Positions 29,184-41,800 of a DNA stretch of 64,000 bases are shown in pieces (the first letter of the stretch is position 1; the number at the start of each line of letters is the position of its first letter). The notes under the pieces were generated by a model. The model saw nothing but the letters and a program-made list of their open reading frames with translations. It was not told the DNA's origin and did no database searches. The DNA comes from Mesostigma viride (taxonomy: Eukaryota; Streptophyta; Mesostigmatophyceae; Mesostigmatales; Mesostigmataceae). A program made the translations under genes and the position numbers. The DNA lies in assembly GCA_009746045.1 (NCBI GenBank), contig RPFO01000076.1, positions 122,001-186,000 on the forward strand. The letters are read 5' to 3'.

Positions 29184-30909
29184 TTAACTCGTCGTCTGTC
29201 CCAACTCAGTCCTAATAATAGGACTGAGTTGACCTTTTTCAACCGTGTGTAGTGACTAGGTGGGGGGTCCATCCAAGATGCTTAGATGTGGGTCTATGGA
29301 GTATTTGATGTCCTCTTGCTGGCAAAAATACTACATCAGTGAAAACTTGACCCAAACTCCTAAAAATTACATGGATGTATGGCACCGTCGGCGAATTTGC
29401 ATTTTTGTGTGGTAGCATGAGTGGCAAAAATTGAATAAATTCCATATGCATGTTAAAAAAATACAGGCATGTAAACAATATAGTTCTTGACCTGTGGCAA
29501 AAAACTGGACTCAATTTGGCCACTGGCACTGCCTGAAACACGCCAAATACTGCCAGTCCTATACATAGGACTGGGCCATGCTAGAAATTTGCAAGCATGT
29601 AAGTGCGGTCATACTACATAGTAGCGTGGCCACAAACCATGTCAATCAGCCCATTTCCCTTCAGGCATAATAGGAAAACATACTTGCATCATCATATTGC
29701 AGTTATATTGTACCTTATTATGTGTGAAAGCCTATGCATGCATGTAGGGAATGCGTATGGATACGTAGCTACAAAGGGATGTATTATAAGTAATAACCAC
29801 CGATATAATGGGTAGGTTAGTCACATTTAATTGTTCTTTACAAGAATGGACATGGATAAAACTGTATTACCTTGCCATGACATGGCCAAGATACCTGCTG
29901 GCACATGATGACAGTGGTTTATCACCATGATTTTTCACTCACCCGTATAAGCTTGACAGTACCCTTGACGCAGCCCATGACCACACAATCATGCAGTATG
30001 AACATAGCAAGAGAATAACTAACATCTATGAAAGTGTTTTAACCCATTCAGCACCTAAAACCTTGTACAGCCACGCTACGGTAAGGCAAATGCCTGGTAA
30101 GATCATCTAAAAAGATGGTTTTAGAGAGGGGCAGGCAACGGTCAAGAAAGAGCAGCAAGACTCAAAACTGACAGCGCATCGCAAGCTTAAACTCATGTAA
30201 GAATACCAAGAAACGATGAAGCAGCGATATTCCAGCTTTACCTGGCACGGCTGGCGTTACCTTGGCCCAGGCGGTGCCTGCAAAAGTGGCACTTTGCGGC
30301 ACACAAACCATGACGTGACAGAGTGGTCGAAATCATCAAATCTTTACTGCCACTAGACTTAATCTACGACAATACATGATAAAAGGTAGAAAGAAACCTA
30401 TAAACCCTTCGATTTGATCCGGGAATCAATTGTAGTAATCCATTCCGTCGACCTGCCTAATCGCAGATTTTTCCAGCAAGAACAGTGCCGACACCCAGTA
30501 AATCGCATCCCCGCGAGGTTAAAATTCACTTGTATCATCTTTAGGACATAAATAATCTATTTCCTGGGTTTGGCCCGCAAAATCGTCCGAAAACGTAAAC
30601 TGCGTGCATGGGCGCAAGCCGCCATGGCTAGGTCGTGCATTTCCGGAACTCACGTTTCGCGTGAAAATGTACCCTTACCACCTGTACTTTCACCGTACGG
30701 TTAGACGCCCAAACCAAATCCAAAAAAATCCCAAAAATATGTCCAAGAAAGATCTTTTCAAGTAGTATTTGAATAAATTTTGAGAAAAATTTTCTGCCAA
30801 ATATTCCGACCGGGGCGAATTTTCTACAAAACCTCAAAATCAGGTCCTAAAATTAGGACTGAGTTGAACTCAGTCCTAAAATTAGGACCAGGGACAGACG
30901 ACGAGTTAA
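29184..30909. mobile_element. TTAA-flanked non-autonomous DNA element, 1.7 kb
   Basis: The inverted ends are TTAACTCGTCGTCTGTCCC (29184-29202) and its complement (30891-30909). The outer TTAA can be read as target duplication, as in piggyBac and Kolobok elements, with 15-bp inverted repeats inside. Just inside each end are palindromes built on AACTCAGTCCTAA/TTAGGACTGAGTT (29202-29231 and about 30841-30889). No coding sequence is seen. It lies near the left end of the long-TIR element. Confidence 0.65.
29202..29231. repeat. 30-bp palindrome CAACTCAGTCCTA...TAGGACTGAGTTG
   Basis: 13-bp perfect arms around ATAA. Related sequences recur near 29560-29575 and 30841-30889. Confidence 0.85.
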
Positions 30910-31829
30910 GAAATCAAGCCGAAGTTAATCCTACATCTGAGCGAGCAGAATAATTGCAAACACAACAGCAATTGTGCGACAGACCAAACAATATCGCCGC
31001 GTGCACTAGGCTCTGTATTCTGGTCACACCCAGATGCATTGGCTACATTGGATTAGGCGCCTTAACGAACTCAGTCGAGGGAAAACGCGAGGAGCGCCAT
31101 CTAAGCAGTTGCTTGTCATGTCTATACGCCCGGGCATCTCATGATCTGTCTACCATGCACGCATTTTCCTTGGATGAATCAAACAGCTTTTGACATTTTA
31201 ATGGCGACAATGAAGTCCGGCCACGACAGTATAGCGCTGCTCAGAGCTTCGTTGTCGAGAAAGGTTTAAGAGGTGCTTTTTCCGGGCAGATAATTTAACT
31301 CTGCCTAGATCCCGGTAGCTTTCAGCACGCGCATATTGCTTGAGGTAAGCGAGCCACGACGCCTGCAGGTGCTCCTGCCGAGGTGGAGAGTGGAGACCTC
31401 CGAGAGCACGTGGATTAGGCTCATGCGTCAAAGCAGCATCGACCTTCATTCTCCTGGTGTGGAAGGTCACTTTTCAGGATTAACATATCTGAATGTTGAT
31501 TGCCTGTTCATTTTCCGTCAATTGAGCAGCGATTGAAACCATGAGCCATGCAAGTGTAAGGTGCAGAATTCAGTTGATGAACCCAAGCAGGTAATGTGCA
31601 AAATAGATGAACCCAAGTAATATGTGCAGATGTTTCGTCCCACTGGCTGTGTGCTATTGCATGAACCGTGTAGGCCCTTGGCGTGTACTCACTTGCTGCA
31701 ACCGTGCCCACAGCTGCTTGTCAATACACGCGGCAGGCACAACGACTTTTGCCGCGAGGTGAAACATTTAACTCCCCCACACCTTGCATTTTTCACTCTT
31801 TCTTTTCCCTATCCATCCTACCCCCCAGC

Positions 31830-32480
31830 ACACACACACACGCCCACATACATACACATGCACATAAATGTTCACACACACATGCACACACGCACGCATA
31901 CACACATGCACACATACACACATGCACACACGCACACATGCACACATGCACACACGCACACACGCACACATACACACATGCACACATACACACATGCACA
32001 CACGCACACATGCACACATACACACATGCACACACGCACACATGCACACATGCACACATGCACACACGCACGCATACACACATGCACACATACACACATG
32101 CACACACGCACGCATACACACATGCACACATACACACATGCACACACGCACACATGCACACACGCACACACGCACACACGCACACACGCACACACGCACA
32201 CACGCACACACGCACACACGCACACACGCACACACGCACACACGCACACACGCACACTCGCACACTCGCACACACGCACACACGCACGCACACACGCACA
32301 CACGCATACACGCACACACATGCACACTGTGACATACACATGTATGCACACAATATCACACACATGCACACACCCACGTGCGCACATGCACGCTAACACA
32401 TGCATGCACACAAACATGTGCACACACCCACGAGCACACGTGCACATGCATACAAACGCACACAAACACAGGCCGACTTG
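31830..32480. repeat. CA-rich microsatellite (CACACATG/CACACG units)
   Basis: About 650 bp of CACACATGCACACACGCA-type units, with a purer CACACG core at about 32155-32270. All three frames on both strands stay open for long stretches (HTHTHMHT, CVCACVHVC), which is repeat translation, not coding. Confidence 0.95.
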
Positions 32481-32554
32481 CACACATGCGCCACACACAT
32501 CAATCCATCACCAATAAACGGGTTGCTTGGACCCAACGACCTTCTTACTCGCCT

Positions 32555-32900
32555 GTCCACCCAATGTTCTGCCCATCCTCCCGCCTGCCCGCCTACAAGT
32601 CTGCCACCCGCCTATCTGCCCACCCATCTGTCAACCTGCCTGCCTGCCTGCTTGTGTGCATGCCTGCGGGCCTGCATGTGCACCTGCGCCCATGCACCTA
32701 TTATGCCCCCATGGCACATACATGCAGCCTAGCTAGTTGAGTGTCTCTAGGCACGCGCACATGGGTGGCTACATGGGCATTTGCCTGTGTCTTAGGCTGG
32801 GGCGTTGGGCTGATTAGTTCAAGAGTGGGCGGGAAGACGGTGGTATAATTGGGTGGGTAGGGACGGAGTGGATGGATGATTGGGGGGGTTGGATGCGGGT
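32555..32900. repeat. Degenerate tetranucleotide-rich DNA
   Basis: CTGC/CCGC-type units (32555-32700) are followed by GGGT/GGAT-rich sequence (32820-32900). No gene is seen from here to 33860. Confidence 0.5.
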
Positions 32901-33864
32901 GGGACTCAAGTTAGTGTTAAGTCCAATGTTGCCTATAGCATCAACAAAAATAAGCGAGAAAGCAGCCTAAATTCAAGGAGCCTACTTCTTGTAACATGTG
33001 CCAAACTGCAATTAATGGTTGCAGGCTCACAAGCTGCCAGATTCATAACGCACATGGAATGAATTGCATGGTTACAGGACAAGCGTGTGGTTGGAAATCT
33101 TACAATGCCTGGCGACGTCTCTTTCATGTGCCCACTGAGAACCGCTGTTCTTCGACACAAGAAGGCTTTGGCAAGCAACGAGCTTCGGCCAGGGCCTTCA
33201 TTTCAAGGAACCGTGTGTGAAGCAATAACTCAGGATTTACAAACAGAAACTATACCTAACTTTGCGACCTTCATGCAGTATGTCATGTGCATGGCTATGT
33301 AGTATGTGCCAACAATCACAACGAAAACGTGCGAAATTGCAAACATTGCCATGGAAGGGCAGGAGCCACGCACGCAGCAAATTAAAACGGTTCGTGAACC
33401 AGATTGTCGGGCATAAAGACAGCAAAGTCTGGCCAGCAATAATGCAGTGCGATGCGAGACAAACTCGGTAAATATGGGCAGGCAGGCGCAGCTCGTCCTC
33501 AGCAGTGCTATCTAACGTGACGGCGCCTTATTTCCGCGTGCACGGTGCCGAACATGGCACTGGCCTGATTCCAGTTGCAGCAACGCCAGATGCCTTCCCG
33601 TCATAGAGCAGAGGCTTCACGTACGTCGCCATCGTTGGCTACCAATCGCTATGCTTCCCGTGATAATGCACTCCGCGTCCGAACAAAATGTCGAGAAAGC
33701 AAACAATCTACACGCGAGAGAACTGGGCTGATAGCTTTTCAGTACTGGTTTTACCGTGCCTTCAAATTCCATTAGCTTACTTAACCATGGCTGACTAATT
33801 TTAGCTAATTTACAGGTATTTGTACCACTGGCCGCACCGCCCGCATGCATGGACGAGTCTCGAA

Positions 33865-33980
33865 GACGTAAGGGCATTACGTCGGAGTTTACGTACAGAT
33901 CTGTAATAAAAAAACAGATCTGCATATACGCCTAGCCATCTGTATTTTTCGGGCCCTAACTTTACAGATCTGTCAAAAGC
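33865..33980 (-). repeat. Right terminal inverted repeat of the long-TIR element
   Basis: Inverted copy of 28960-29075, ending CTGTCAAAAGC. Confidence 0.85.
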
Positions 33981-34395
33981 TCAGCAGGTGCGCAGCCAAC
34001 AAGATGCCACCATTTTAAGCACCATTTATTTAGGCAGCCTGCACACATAAAAAAAAAAAACGTGCTGGCATCCTCACGCCGCGCTATTGTACACAGTGTA
34101 CAGCAGCAGACTTGCCCAGTTGCCTGGCCCTTGTCACCGGGGAGGCATGCGCATCATGCCACGTGGCGCCGCATCTTGCCACGTAGCGCCGCGCTATTGG
34201 GGGCCAGTAATCAGGGGCCACCGCCGCCGACCTTCGTTTTGCTCGCCAGCCCCTATATCCAAATAGGGGCCGGCGCGTTCCGCAGCAGTCAGGCCCTGGG
34301 ACGGGCCCCTATTACCCAGGAAATTTTGCCTGGAGATGTCACCCCTCCTCGTAAGGCGTGAACCCAACTTCAGCCAACCCAACTTAAGGCGTGAA

Positions 34396-34833
34396 TGACA
34401 TGTACAGGAGAGAAAACGTGTGACAACTCATCGCGTCCGAAGCCTTTGTAAACAGCAGCTTACAGCCTTACATGCCACCGAGGCCGAGGCTCTAATCGAT
34501 ACGGACATTCGTATATCAGGTAACATCAGGTTTCGTGCAAGCTGACACGAACCACCCAACCAGAAGCATTACAAGCATTTGTCTGTGAATACCTTCTCAG
34601 AGCATTTGGCGATTTTAAGCATCTAACCCGACGGTGGTCGATATGGCAATGCGCACGTTTGTTGTACACATTTAAGGGTGACAAACAGAGCAAAGATTGC
34701 CTAAATGACGCTTGGTAATGACTTTGGCAATGTGGGTTGACACTAGCCACTTGTAGTCCGCAGTGTTGCATGTACGTGGCCTCAAGAGGAGTCGCTTGCA
34801 CTGGCCGAGCGTAAAGGCCTCGTGCAAGCTGAG
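34396..34833. other. 5' flank of the aminotransferase gene
   Basis: No clear TATA box or other motif is seen. The frame of exon 1 is open back to about 34822 but without an ATG before 34834. Confidence 0.4.
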
Positions 34834-35832
34834 ATGCCCATGCCTGTTTCACATTGTGTCGGGATCGCAAGTGGAAGTGTACATGCTGTCAAATCGCCAC
34901 GAGGGGCCAGTCGCGGCACTACCAGCGCACATTGCTCGGCGTGCCATCCTCGCGTGCAGCCTCCCCGTCCACCGAAACTAGGGAGACTAGCGGACCTTGC
35001 CCCCGCCTTCAATCCGATCCCACGAGCCGGGGACTCCTTTGCCACATTGCTACGAGTTGCCGGCCTGACCGTCGCGCCGCGTCGACACATCTCCATACGT
35101 CGCGTGCCTTCCTCGATGAGCGCCAGCCCGCCGTCCACGTCCACCGCGAGCCAAGAGGTGGAGCCGCTGTCCAAGCCCGCGGTCCTGTCCGCCGACGAGG
35201 TTGTGCGCCGGCTGCGCGCCGCGGTCCACCCGGCCGCCGCCAACACCTTCCTGGCCATGTACTCGAGCGTGCTGGGCGGGATCGTGACCGACCCGGCGCT
35301 CATGGTGCTCCCGATCGACGACCACATGGTCCACCGCGGCCACTCTGTGTTTGACACCGCGGCCGTGTTCGACAACTGCATGTACGAGCTGGAGCCGCAC
35401 CTGGATCGCTTCCTGGTCTCCGCGCGCATGGCCAAGATCCCGCTCCCCTTCCCCAGGGAGACCCTGCGCCAGCTCGTAATCGACACAACGGCCGCCGCGC
35501 TGGCCGAGCATGCCGCGCGCCGCGCCCGCGCGGGTACCAACGGGGCCGGGGATGATGATGTCACCTCCGGATGGCAGACAGATTCTGGCAGCCCCGCTTC
35601 TAGCCACCGCGCCATGCTCCAGATCCGCATGTGGCTGTCGGTGGGCCCCGGCGGCTTCTCGCTGAGCCCAAAGGAGTGCGTCGGGCCCACCTTTTACGTC
35701 ATGGTTGCCGCGCGCAAGAGCTTCCCGCCGGTTGACGCGGGCATGGCGGTGGTCACATCGAGCGTGCCGCCCAAGCCGGTCCCGTTCAGCGTGCTCAAGA
35801 GCACCAACTACATGCCCAACGCGCTCGTGGAG
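34834..35832 (+). CDS. Aminotransferase exon 1
   Basis: N-terminal domain, most of the small domain and the PLP lysine. It ends ...NALVE before the donor GTGGGT, phase 0. Start alternatives are ATG 34834, 34840 and 35116. The conserved part begins near LAMYSSV, so either a long presequence or the shorter start is possible. The exon is very GC-rich at third positions. Confidence 0.85.
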
Positions 35833-38800
35833 GTGGGTGGTGGTGAAGTGTGATGAGTGGAGGTGGGTGGTGGTAAAGTGTCATGAGTGGAGGTGGGCAG
35901 TTATGAAGTGTGGCACGGGGAGATGGGCGGTTGTGAAGTGTGACACGGGGAGGTGGGTGACTGTGAAGTGTGACACTTTTGAGGATGTCCTGATGCAAAA
36001 CTATTTTCATTCGCACAAAAAGTTCCGAAACAAAGCGACGAGGTGCAAGGATGGTAATGGCGACAAATTGGGATGCGTAAGTGAAACATAGGCAATCCAC
36101 CAGGTGTGCGGCAAAGGATTGAGGGTACGTTACATGTGGGTGATGCATCTCGCGCCGATGCAGTCCCGCGACATGCCCTAGCCATGACCCCTGCCCCCCA
36201 AAAATACAAAAATGGCAGGCTGAAAGGAACAAGTTACCGTAAACAGAAAAACTTGTATAACAACGGTAGACTTGCTAATGAGCATGCGATACCGAGATGG
36301 TGGACTCATGACAGAATCATGAGAGAGCGAACGGTTCATCATCGATGACTCCCACTTGTAGCAAACTGTCCGCCATCGATTACTCCCACTCGGAGCAAAC
36401 TGTCAGCCATCCACAGGCTTCCCTACCCAAGCGCTCGGCATGCTGCATCTTCTGTACTTGTACACCGCACTCAACTGCACCCCATCATATACCGTACTGT
36501 ACACCACACTCAAGAGTGCCAACCCATCATACACCGTACTGTGCATGGCACACCTTAACAGGTGGAGGCGGAGGCGGCGGGGGCGGATCACGGCATCTGG
36601 GTGGACGGTGAGGGGTACGTGATGGAGGGGCCGTCGATGAACGTCGCCTTTGTGCTGGCAGACGGGTCGTTCGTCACGCCGCCCTTTGACAAGGTGGGTT
36701 GCTCCTGTGTGTATATCCATGGGACGACCAGTGCTTGCACATGCTTGTGCTTGCGTCTGGTTGGATGTGTGCGAACACCTGGGAACTGAGGGAATGCAAG
36801 GAGTGCATGGTGTCACCGCGTTGTTCACCTGCTTCTTATCAATTTGTGAGAGCACGGGTGGTAACAGTGGTGAGGACATATTGCTGGTCTATGCACTCGT
36901 GTCATGCTGGCATAAGGGCAACGTACTGGCCTATGCACTCGTATCATGCTGGCATAAGGGCAACGTACTGGCCTATGCACTCGTGTCATGCTGGCATAAG
37001 GGCAACGTACTGGCCTATGCACTCTTGTCATGCTGGCATAAGGGCAACGTACTGGCCTATGCACTCGTGTCATGCTGGCATATGCATGACCACAATACAC
37101 TTGACAGGTGTGACTTGTGTCCTGCTGGCACCGTCACTTGTGCCGTGCTGGCACCGTCACTTGTGCCGTGCTGGCTCCGTAGCTTGTGCCGTGCTGGCTC
37201 CGTAGTTTGTGCCGTGCTGGCACCGTAACTTGTGCCGTGCTGGCCCCGTACATTGCTTAATGTCGGCATTATTCCTTGTGTCATGGTGGCACTGTGACTG
37301 ACCGCGCCATGACGACATCTTGGTGGCGTCACTGTTGTGACGGCATCTTGGTGGCTGCATCGCTGCGATGGCACGGTTGTGGCTGCACCATCCTGCTGGC
37401 GCCTTGATCGCCGTGGATGACGTCATCGCACACCGGCGCTGCAGGTGTTGGCCGGCGTCACCGTGCAGACGGTCATGAGGCTGGCGGCGGGAATGGTGGA
37501 CCCATCGGCCGCAGGCAAGGGGGGCTCTACGCCCACACTGACCGCCGTCAACGTCAGGTGTGTGTGGACAGTGAGGAGCAGCCTAGACCTTAGAGTGTGA
37601 TCAGCTTACGCCCTAGAGTCTGATCATCAAGGGTCTGCTCGTTCCACATCCTACGACAAATGACAATCTGTTCGTTCTATATCTAGGGCATTTGTTTCGG
37701 CTAGTATACGTGTTTGTGTGTAAGTATGTGCGCGTTTGTACTTGCGAGATGCACAACATTCGCACAGGTACTTGGGGGACGCCCAGGCATCGCCCACTGT
37801 GTAGGGTGTAGCGACATGATGCCGTAGCGTAGGGTTTTAGGGGTAGGGCAGCAGATCATGATGCCGTAGCATAGGGTTTTAGGGGTATGGCAGCAGATCA
37901 TGATGCCGTAGCGTAGGGTTTTAGGGGTAGGGCAGCAGATCATGATGCCGTAGCGGAGGGTTTTAGGGGTAGGGCAGCAGATCATGATGCCGTAGCGTAG
38001 GGTTTTAGGGGTAGGGCAGCAGATCATGATGCTGTAGCGTTGGGTTTTAGTGGTAGGGCAGCAGATCATGATGCTGCAGCGTAGTGTTTTAGGGGTAGGG
38101 CAGCAGATCATGATGCCGTAGCATAGGGTTTTAGGGGTATGGCAGCAGATCATGATGCCGTAGCGGAGGGTTTTAGGGGTAGGGCAGCAGATCGATAATT
38201 AACCCGGACCTACGATATGCGTCAATTGCCCCAACGGCGGGTTCGTTGACAGCAAGCGGTAGGCCAGAAACCGGCCCAATCACCATTGCCCCTGTCGACT
38301 GTCAGATATCTACTGTCACCCACTACCGCTTTGCCAGGCAATCCCCACCCCCCACCCCCCTTGAACTAAACTGATTGCCTTCTCCTTCTCCAGCATCACC
38401 TGTTGCCGCTTCTGCATCCAGAAGCGCTGAAAGGCATTTGATGACTCACTTGTCTTTGTTATGAATCATTTCATCTTCCGGGTCCCGGTTTGACGTGTGG
38501 GCGCACATGGGGGGTAGTGGTCGCAGGCGTAGGTGCAGGAGATGCCTCTCACTCCTTTGGTATGGGAACCTATCCATATATTTTACTTTCTGTTGATGTA
38601 ATTGCCATGGGTTACGCCATCACCCAGTCGCCGCCCCCCCCCTTTGACATTCTGGTCCTTCAGTGTTTTTGCTAAGGGGCGGGGGGTTTCCGGTAATTCC
38701 TGTAGGGGTCCCGGCTGAGGCCGGGGGGGGGGTGGGGGGGTTCCGGGGGGGCAGAGCCCCCCCCGGAAGGTGGCGATTTTTTTTTTTTTTAAGCAAAATC

Positions 38801-41800
38801 CCAGTAGGATTTCTTATACAGTTATATAATTTATCCTAACTCTGGAGCCTTGCCATAGGCCCCTAGTGGGCTGCTTGTGCCCTGATTCGCATAGCCTTGG
38901 TATACGCAGCCCTGATAAGACACGGGACGATGATAACTTAGCATGCACACAAGCATGCATGGTAACAATATGAGGTTTCAAAACATAGTACGCAGTGCCA
39001 GTAGGCAGTGTATAGCTCTCACATTGGCTCACCCATACATGGCGTGGCCTGACTACTAAGTTACTAAACATGATGCCGCCTGTTTGGATGCACCCTAAAC
39101 CCATAGGCCATTGGAAGTTGGGAAAGCTACCTAAGGAGACCAGGGTTCCTCTTTAAAACCGAGGACCAGGTTCTTCGTCACCGCTAGCTAGTGCCATCCT
39201 GGCTTTCTTTGTATGTTGGTTCCCAGTTTTACCACCAGCCCAGCCCGGCGCAGCTTCCTGTCCGTCCATTTCACATGCGCTCGCTCGAACCCATTCATCT
39301 TCTCAAACTGGTTGAACGAGAGCCCTTAAATGCGAAGGGCAGCATCCATGTGCATTTCTTCAACATCGCCGGTTGTCAAGCCAGGCTGCTTGTCAACAAC
39401 CTGATTCGAAACAACCTGCTCCGACATGGCCTGCTCCGGAACATCACCGCCATGGATTTCAGGCTGTGCGTGCGCTGAGCCACCTGCATCGCCCTCCTCT
39501 ACGGCACCCTCATCCACATTCCTCTTATCAGTGTCGTCCCGTTCTAACTCGATGCCTGCCTGCGCCTGGTCTGTAAGGACCGTGCCCAAAGCCCGCCGAC
39601 CGCTCTGCTGGCCAAGGTTACAACGCCACCGCCTCCTGTGAAATGGTCTTTGAATTTGTAGCCCAGGGGAATCAGGGGCTCTTTCTTCTTTGTCATGATT
39701 CGCTTCTCTAGTGCACTATCGAAAAATGTAGGATTAGAAAAACACGCAAAACGAAGTCAGCTGGCTCGACTGCCGTCAACTTCATGCAACGTTTTGCGGC
39801 CCAGCACCTTCACGTCCTGTTGCGTACCTACTGCAGGTCTGCAGCGCATTTGTTACCCGCTCGAGTCTACGCATTTGACAGACTGGACCCTGGACTGGAC
39901 TAATAATTGCCGGCTGCCCACTGCCCAGTGCTGACTTCTGACCTTTTCGTTGTACGGTTGTAGGGTCAGAGCTGCACCGCGCCACGCCTTTTGTCAGTTG
40001 GGTACGGAACATCGATTTACTCACAAGTTGAAGTTGAAACTTTAGCCCCTCTCAACTAGCCCCTCTCAACAGCTGCTGTTGTTGTTAGCACGTCCAACAA
40101 CAAATCTCTGCTGCCCATTGCAGCGTGGCAACAACAACAACAAAAACATTTGTGCTGGTCAAGCTCACACCGGTGGACAACAACGACAACTGATGCGTCG
40201 CGAGCAAGCAATGTTTGTGCAAAATCGCCTAGCCTTGACGAGCCGTTGCCCATGATAATCTTTTAAATACTGCATCTAAGGGTCACGCACTACTATTTTA
40301 TGTTGATCAGTAAGGTATGCTGTATCTGCGATCGGACCGTCGCAAGATTTTATTAGTCCCTGGCGCCCTGGTTTTTATCGGGCATTCAGCAGGGCTCTGC
40401 TGTGTCGGCGTTTACATTTCGTGGAGGTGTTAGCATGGCAGCAATGTGCAAAATTTTTGTGAATGGCGGGAATAGTCAACATTTACTAATAGAAATTGAT
40501 ATTCTGTTATAGTCAGTATTTAAGTACCGGTTCTGTCTGCCGGAGAAACCGGGGAACCCCGGCCGGCATTTAACGCTTCCCGGTCGACCAGGGCAGCCCG
40601 GACAAGTCACAATGGCTTATACCGGTCGAACGGGGGGGGGGTTCCTGCTCTGAACACAGCATACCGGTCGAACGGGGGGGGGGGGTCCTGCTTGGCATAT
40701 AGCATACCGGTCGGCCGGGGGGGGGTTCCTGCTCGGCATATAGCATACCGGTCGGCCGGGGGGGGCTTACCGGTCGGCCGGGGGGGCACCGGTAATTACC
40801 GGAGAATTACCGGAACCGGTACCTTAGCAAAAACACTGTGGTCATTGCCCCCCCCTCTGACATCCCTGGTCGCTGCCCTCCCCCCCCGCCCCATTGACAT
40901 CCCTGGACTGGTCGACACATTCTGCAGGCGCGTCTCTGTGGTGGAGGCGCGGGCGGCGCGTGAGATGATGCTGGTGGGCAGCGGCGTGCTGGTGTCCTCC
41001 GTCACGTCGTGGGACGGCAAGGCCGTGGGAGACGGTACGCCCCCCACCGCCACGGAAACCGCGGTCACATGTGATGAGACGTTCGGGGTTGGGTTGTACC
41101 AGCATAGTTTACAAACAATGGAGAGGAAATGAGGGGTGCAAGCAGAGCTTGTCTCACTGGCCCTGAGTGGGACCAGCGACATGGGAACACGGGAGCGGAC
41201 TTGTTGGGCAAGGAGCCTTGCAAGAAGCCGAACGTGGCTTCTTGCTCTGGGTAGAAACAGCTTGCTCAGCAGGTGGTGAGGTTGGCTACAGTAGCGCCCC
41301 CGGTTGCATGTTCAAAAGGGTTGGGGTGGCGTTCCGCTCTTGTTGGTGCGATCGTAAACTTTGCGGGATCTTACAGCACTTTTTGTGGTTTGGGGGGGGA
41401 CTCGTTGAGGTCGGGGGGGTGGGGGAGTAGGGGAGCGGGGGAGTGGGGAAGGGCATGAGCGGGGTGGGCCAGTGGGTTGGGCTATGCGGGAATGGGGGGG
41501 TAGAGGGAGGTGGGGGGGGAAGGAAGGGGATTGCGGTTTTAGTGAGAGGTGGTGGATGTTGGGAAGGGGAGGCGGGTGCGGACTACACGCCATCAGCAGA
41601 CATCGCGGGATGATGGAGACTGTTCCTCATATGTTAGTCATATTTGTCATGCAGTGCAAGCACTTATTGGCTACGACAAATGTGGGGGCATACGCTTTTC
41701 CTTTTTCCTTGTCTTGCACTTACTTTGGCACATGGACCTTGTTCCAGCGGCAGTTGTTTACGATCCCATGAAGCAGCGCTTTTGTGCCACTGTTTGTATG

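Larger units (their letters stand above)
28960..33980. mobile_element. Long-TIR DNA element (Mutator-like by structure), 5.0 kb
   Basis: About 115 bp at each end (28960-29075 and 33865-33980) are inverted copies with one or two mismatches, beginning GCTTTTGACAGATCTGTAAA. Weaker similarity continues inward for about 80 bp more. Long inverted ends suggest a Mutator-like element, but no 9-bp duplication was found and no MURA-type transposase ORF is visible. The ends contain several CAGATCTG palindromes. The element holds a smaller insertion (29184-30909) and a large CA-rich microsatellite. Confidence 0.75.
28343..34395. mobile_element. Outer inverted-end DNA element of unknown superfamily
   Basis: Perfect 20-bp inverted ends, TTCACGCCTTAAGTTGGGTT (28343-28362) and its complement (34376-34395). 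The subterminal regions on both sides share a second AAGTTGGGTT, an AGGAGGGGTGACAT-like stretch and many GGCCCCTAT/ATAGGGGCC blocks. No target duplication could be found. It appears split by the inner element (28960-33980); without it the unit is about 1.03 kb. It contains a promoter-like TATA (about 28735-28744) and a short ORF (28791-28967). Confidence 0.7.
38661..40838. mobile_element. hAT-like element inserted in intron 3, 2.2 kb
   Basis: Perfect 17-bp inverted ends, CAGTGTTTTTGCTAAGG (38661-38677) and complement (40822-40838), lie between TGGTCCTT (38653-38660) and TGGTCATT (40839-40846), an 8-bp duplication with one mismatch. A CAGTG start plus 8-bp TSD fits hAT. Subterminal regions are G-rich with CCGGTAATT motifs. 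Minus-strand frames at about 39326-39696 (MTKKKEPLIPLGYKFKDHF and an acidic stretch) might be remnants of coding sequence, but no transposase domain is recognisable. It is removed with the intron. Confidence 0.82.

Noticed and set aside
31624-32517. Long His/Thr-rich and Cys/Val-rich ORFs
   Set aside because: All come from the CA-rich microsatellite and appear in several frames at once.
34782-35690. Long minus-strand ORF opposite exon 1 of the aminotransferase
   Set aside because: It mirrors GC-rich coding sequence and has no known domain; the plus strand has conserved motifs and matching splice sites.
37701-38195. CRISPR-like spaced repeats in intron 3 and intron 2
   Set aside because: The 42-bp units are direct tandem repeats without unique spacers, in a eukaryotic intron.
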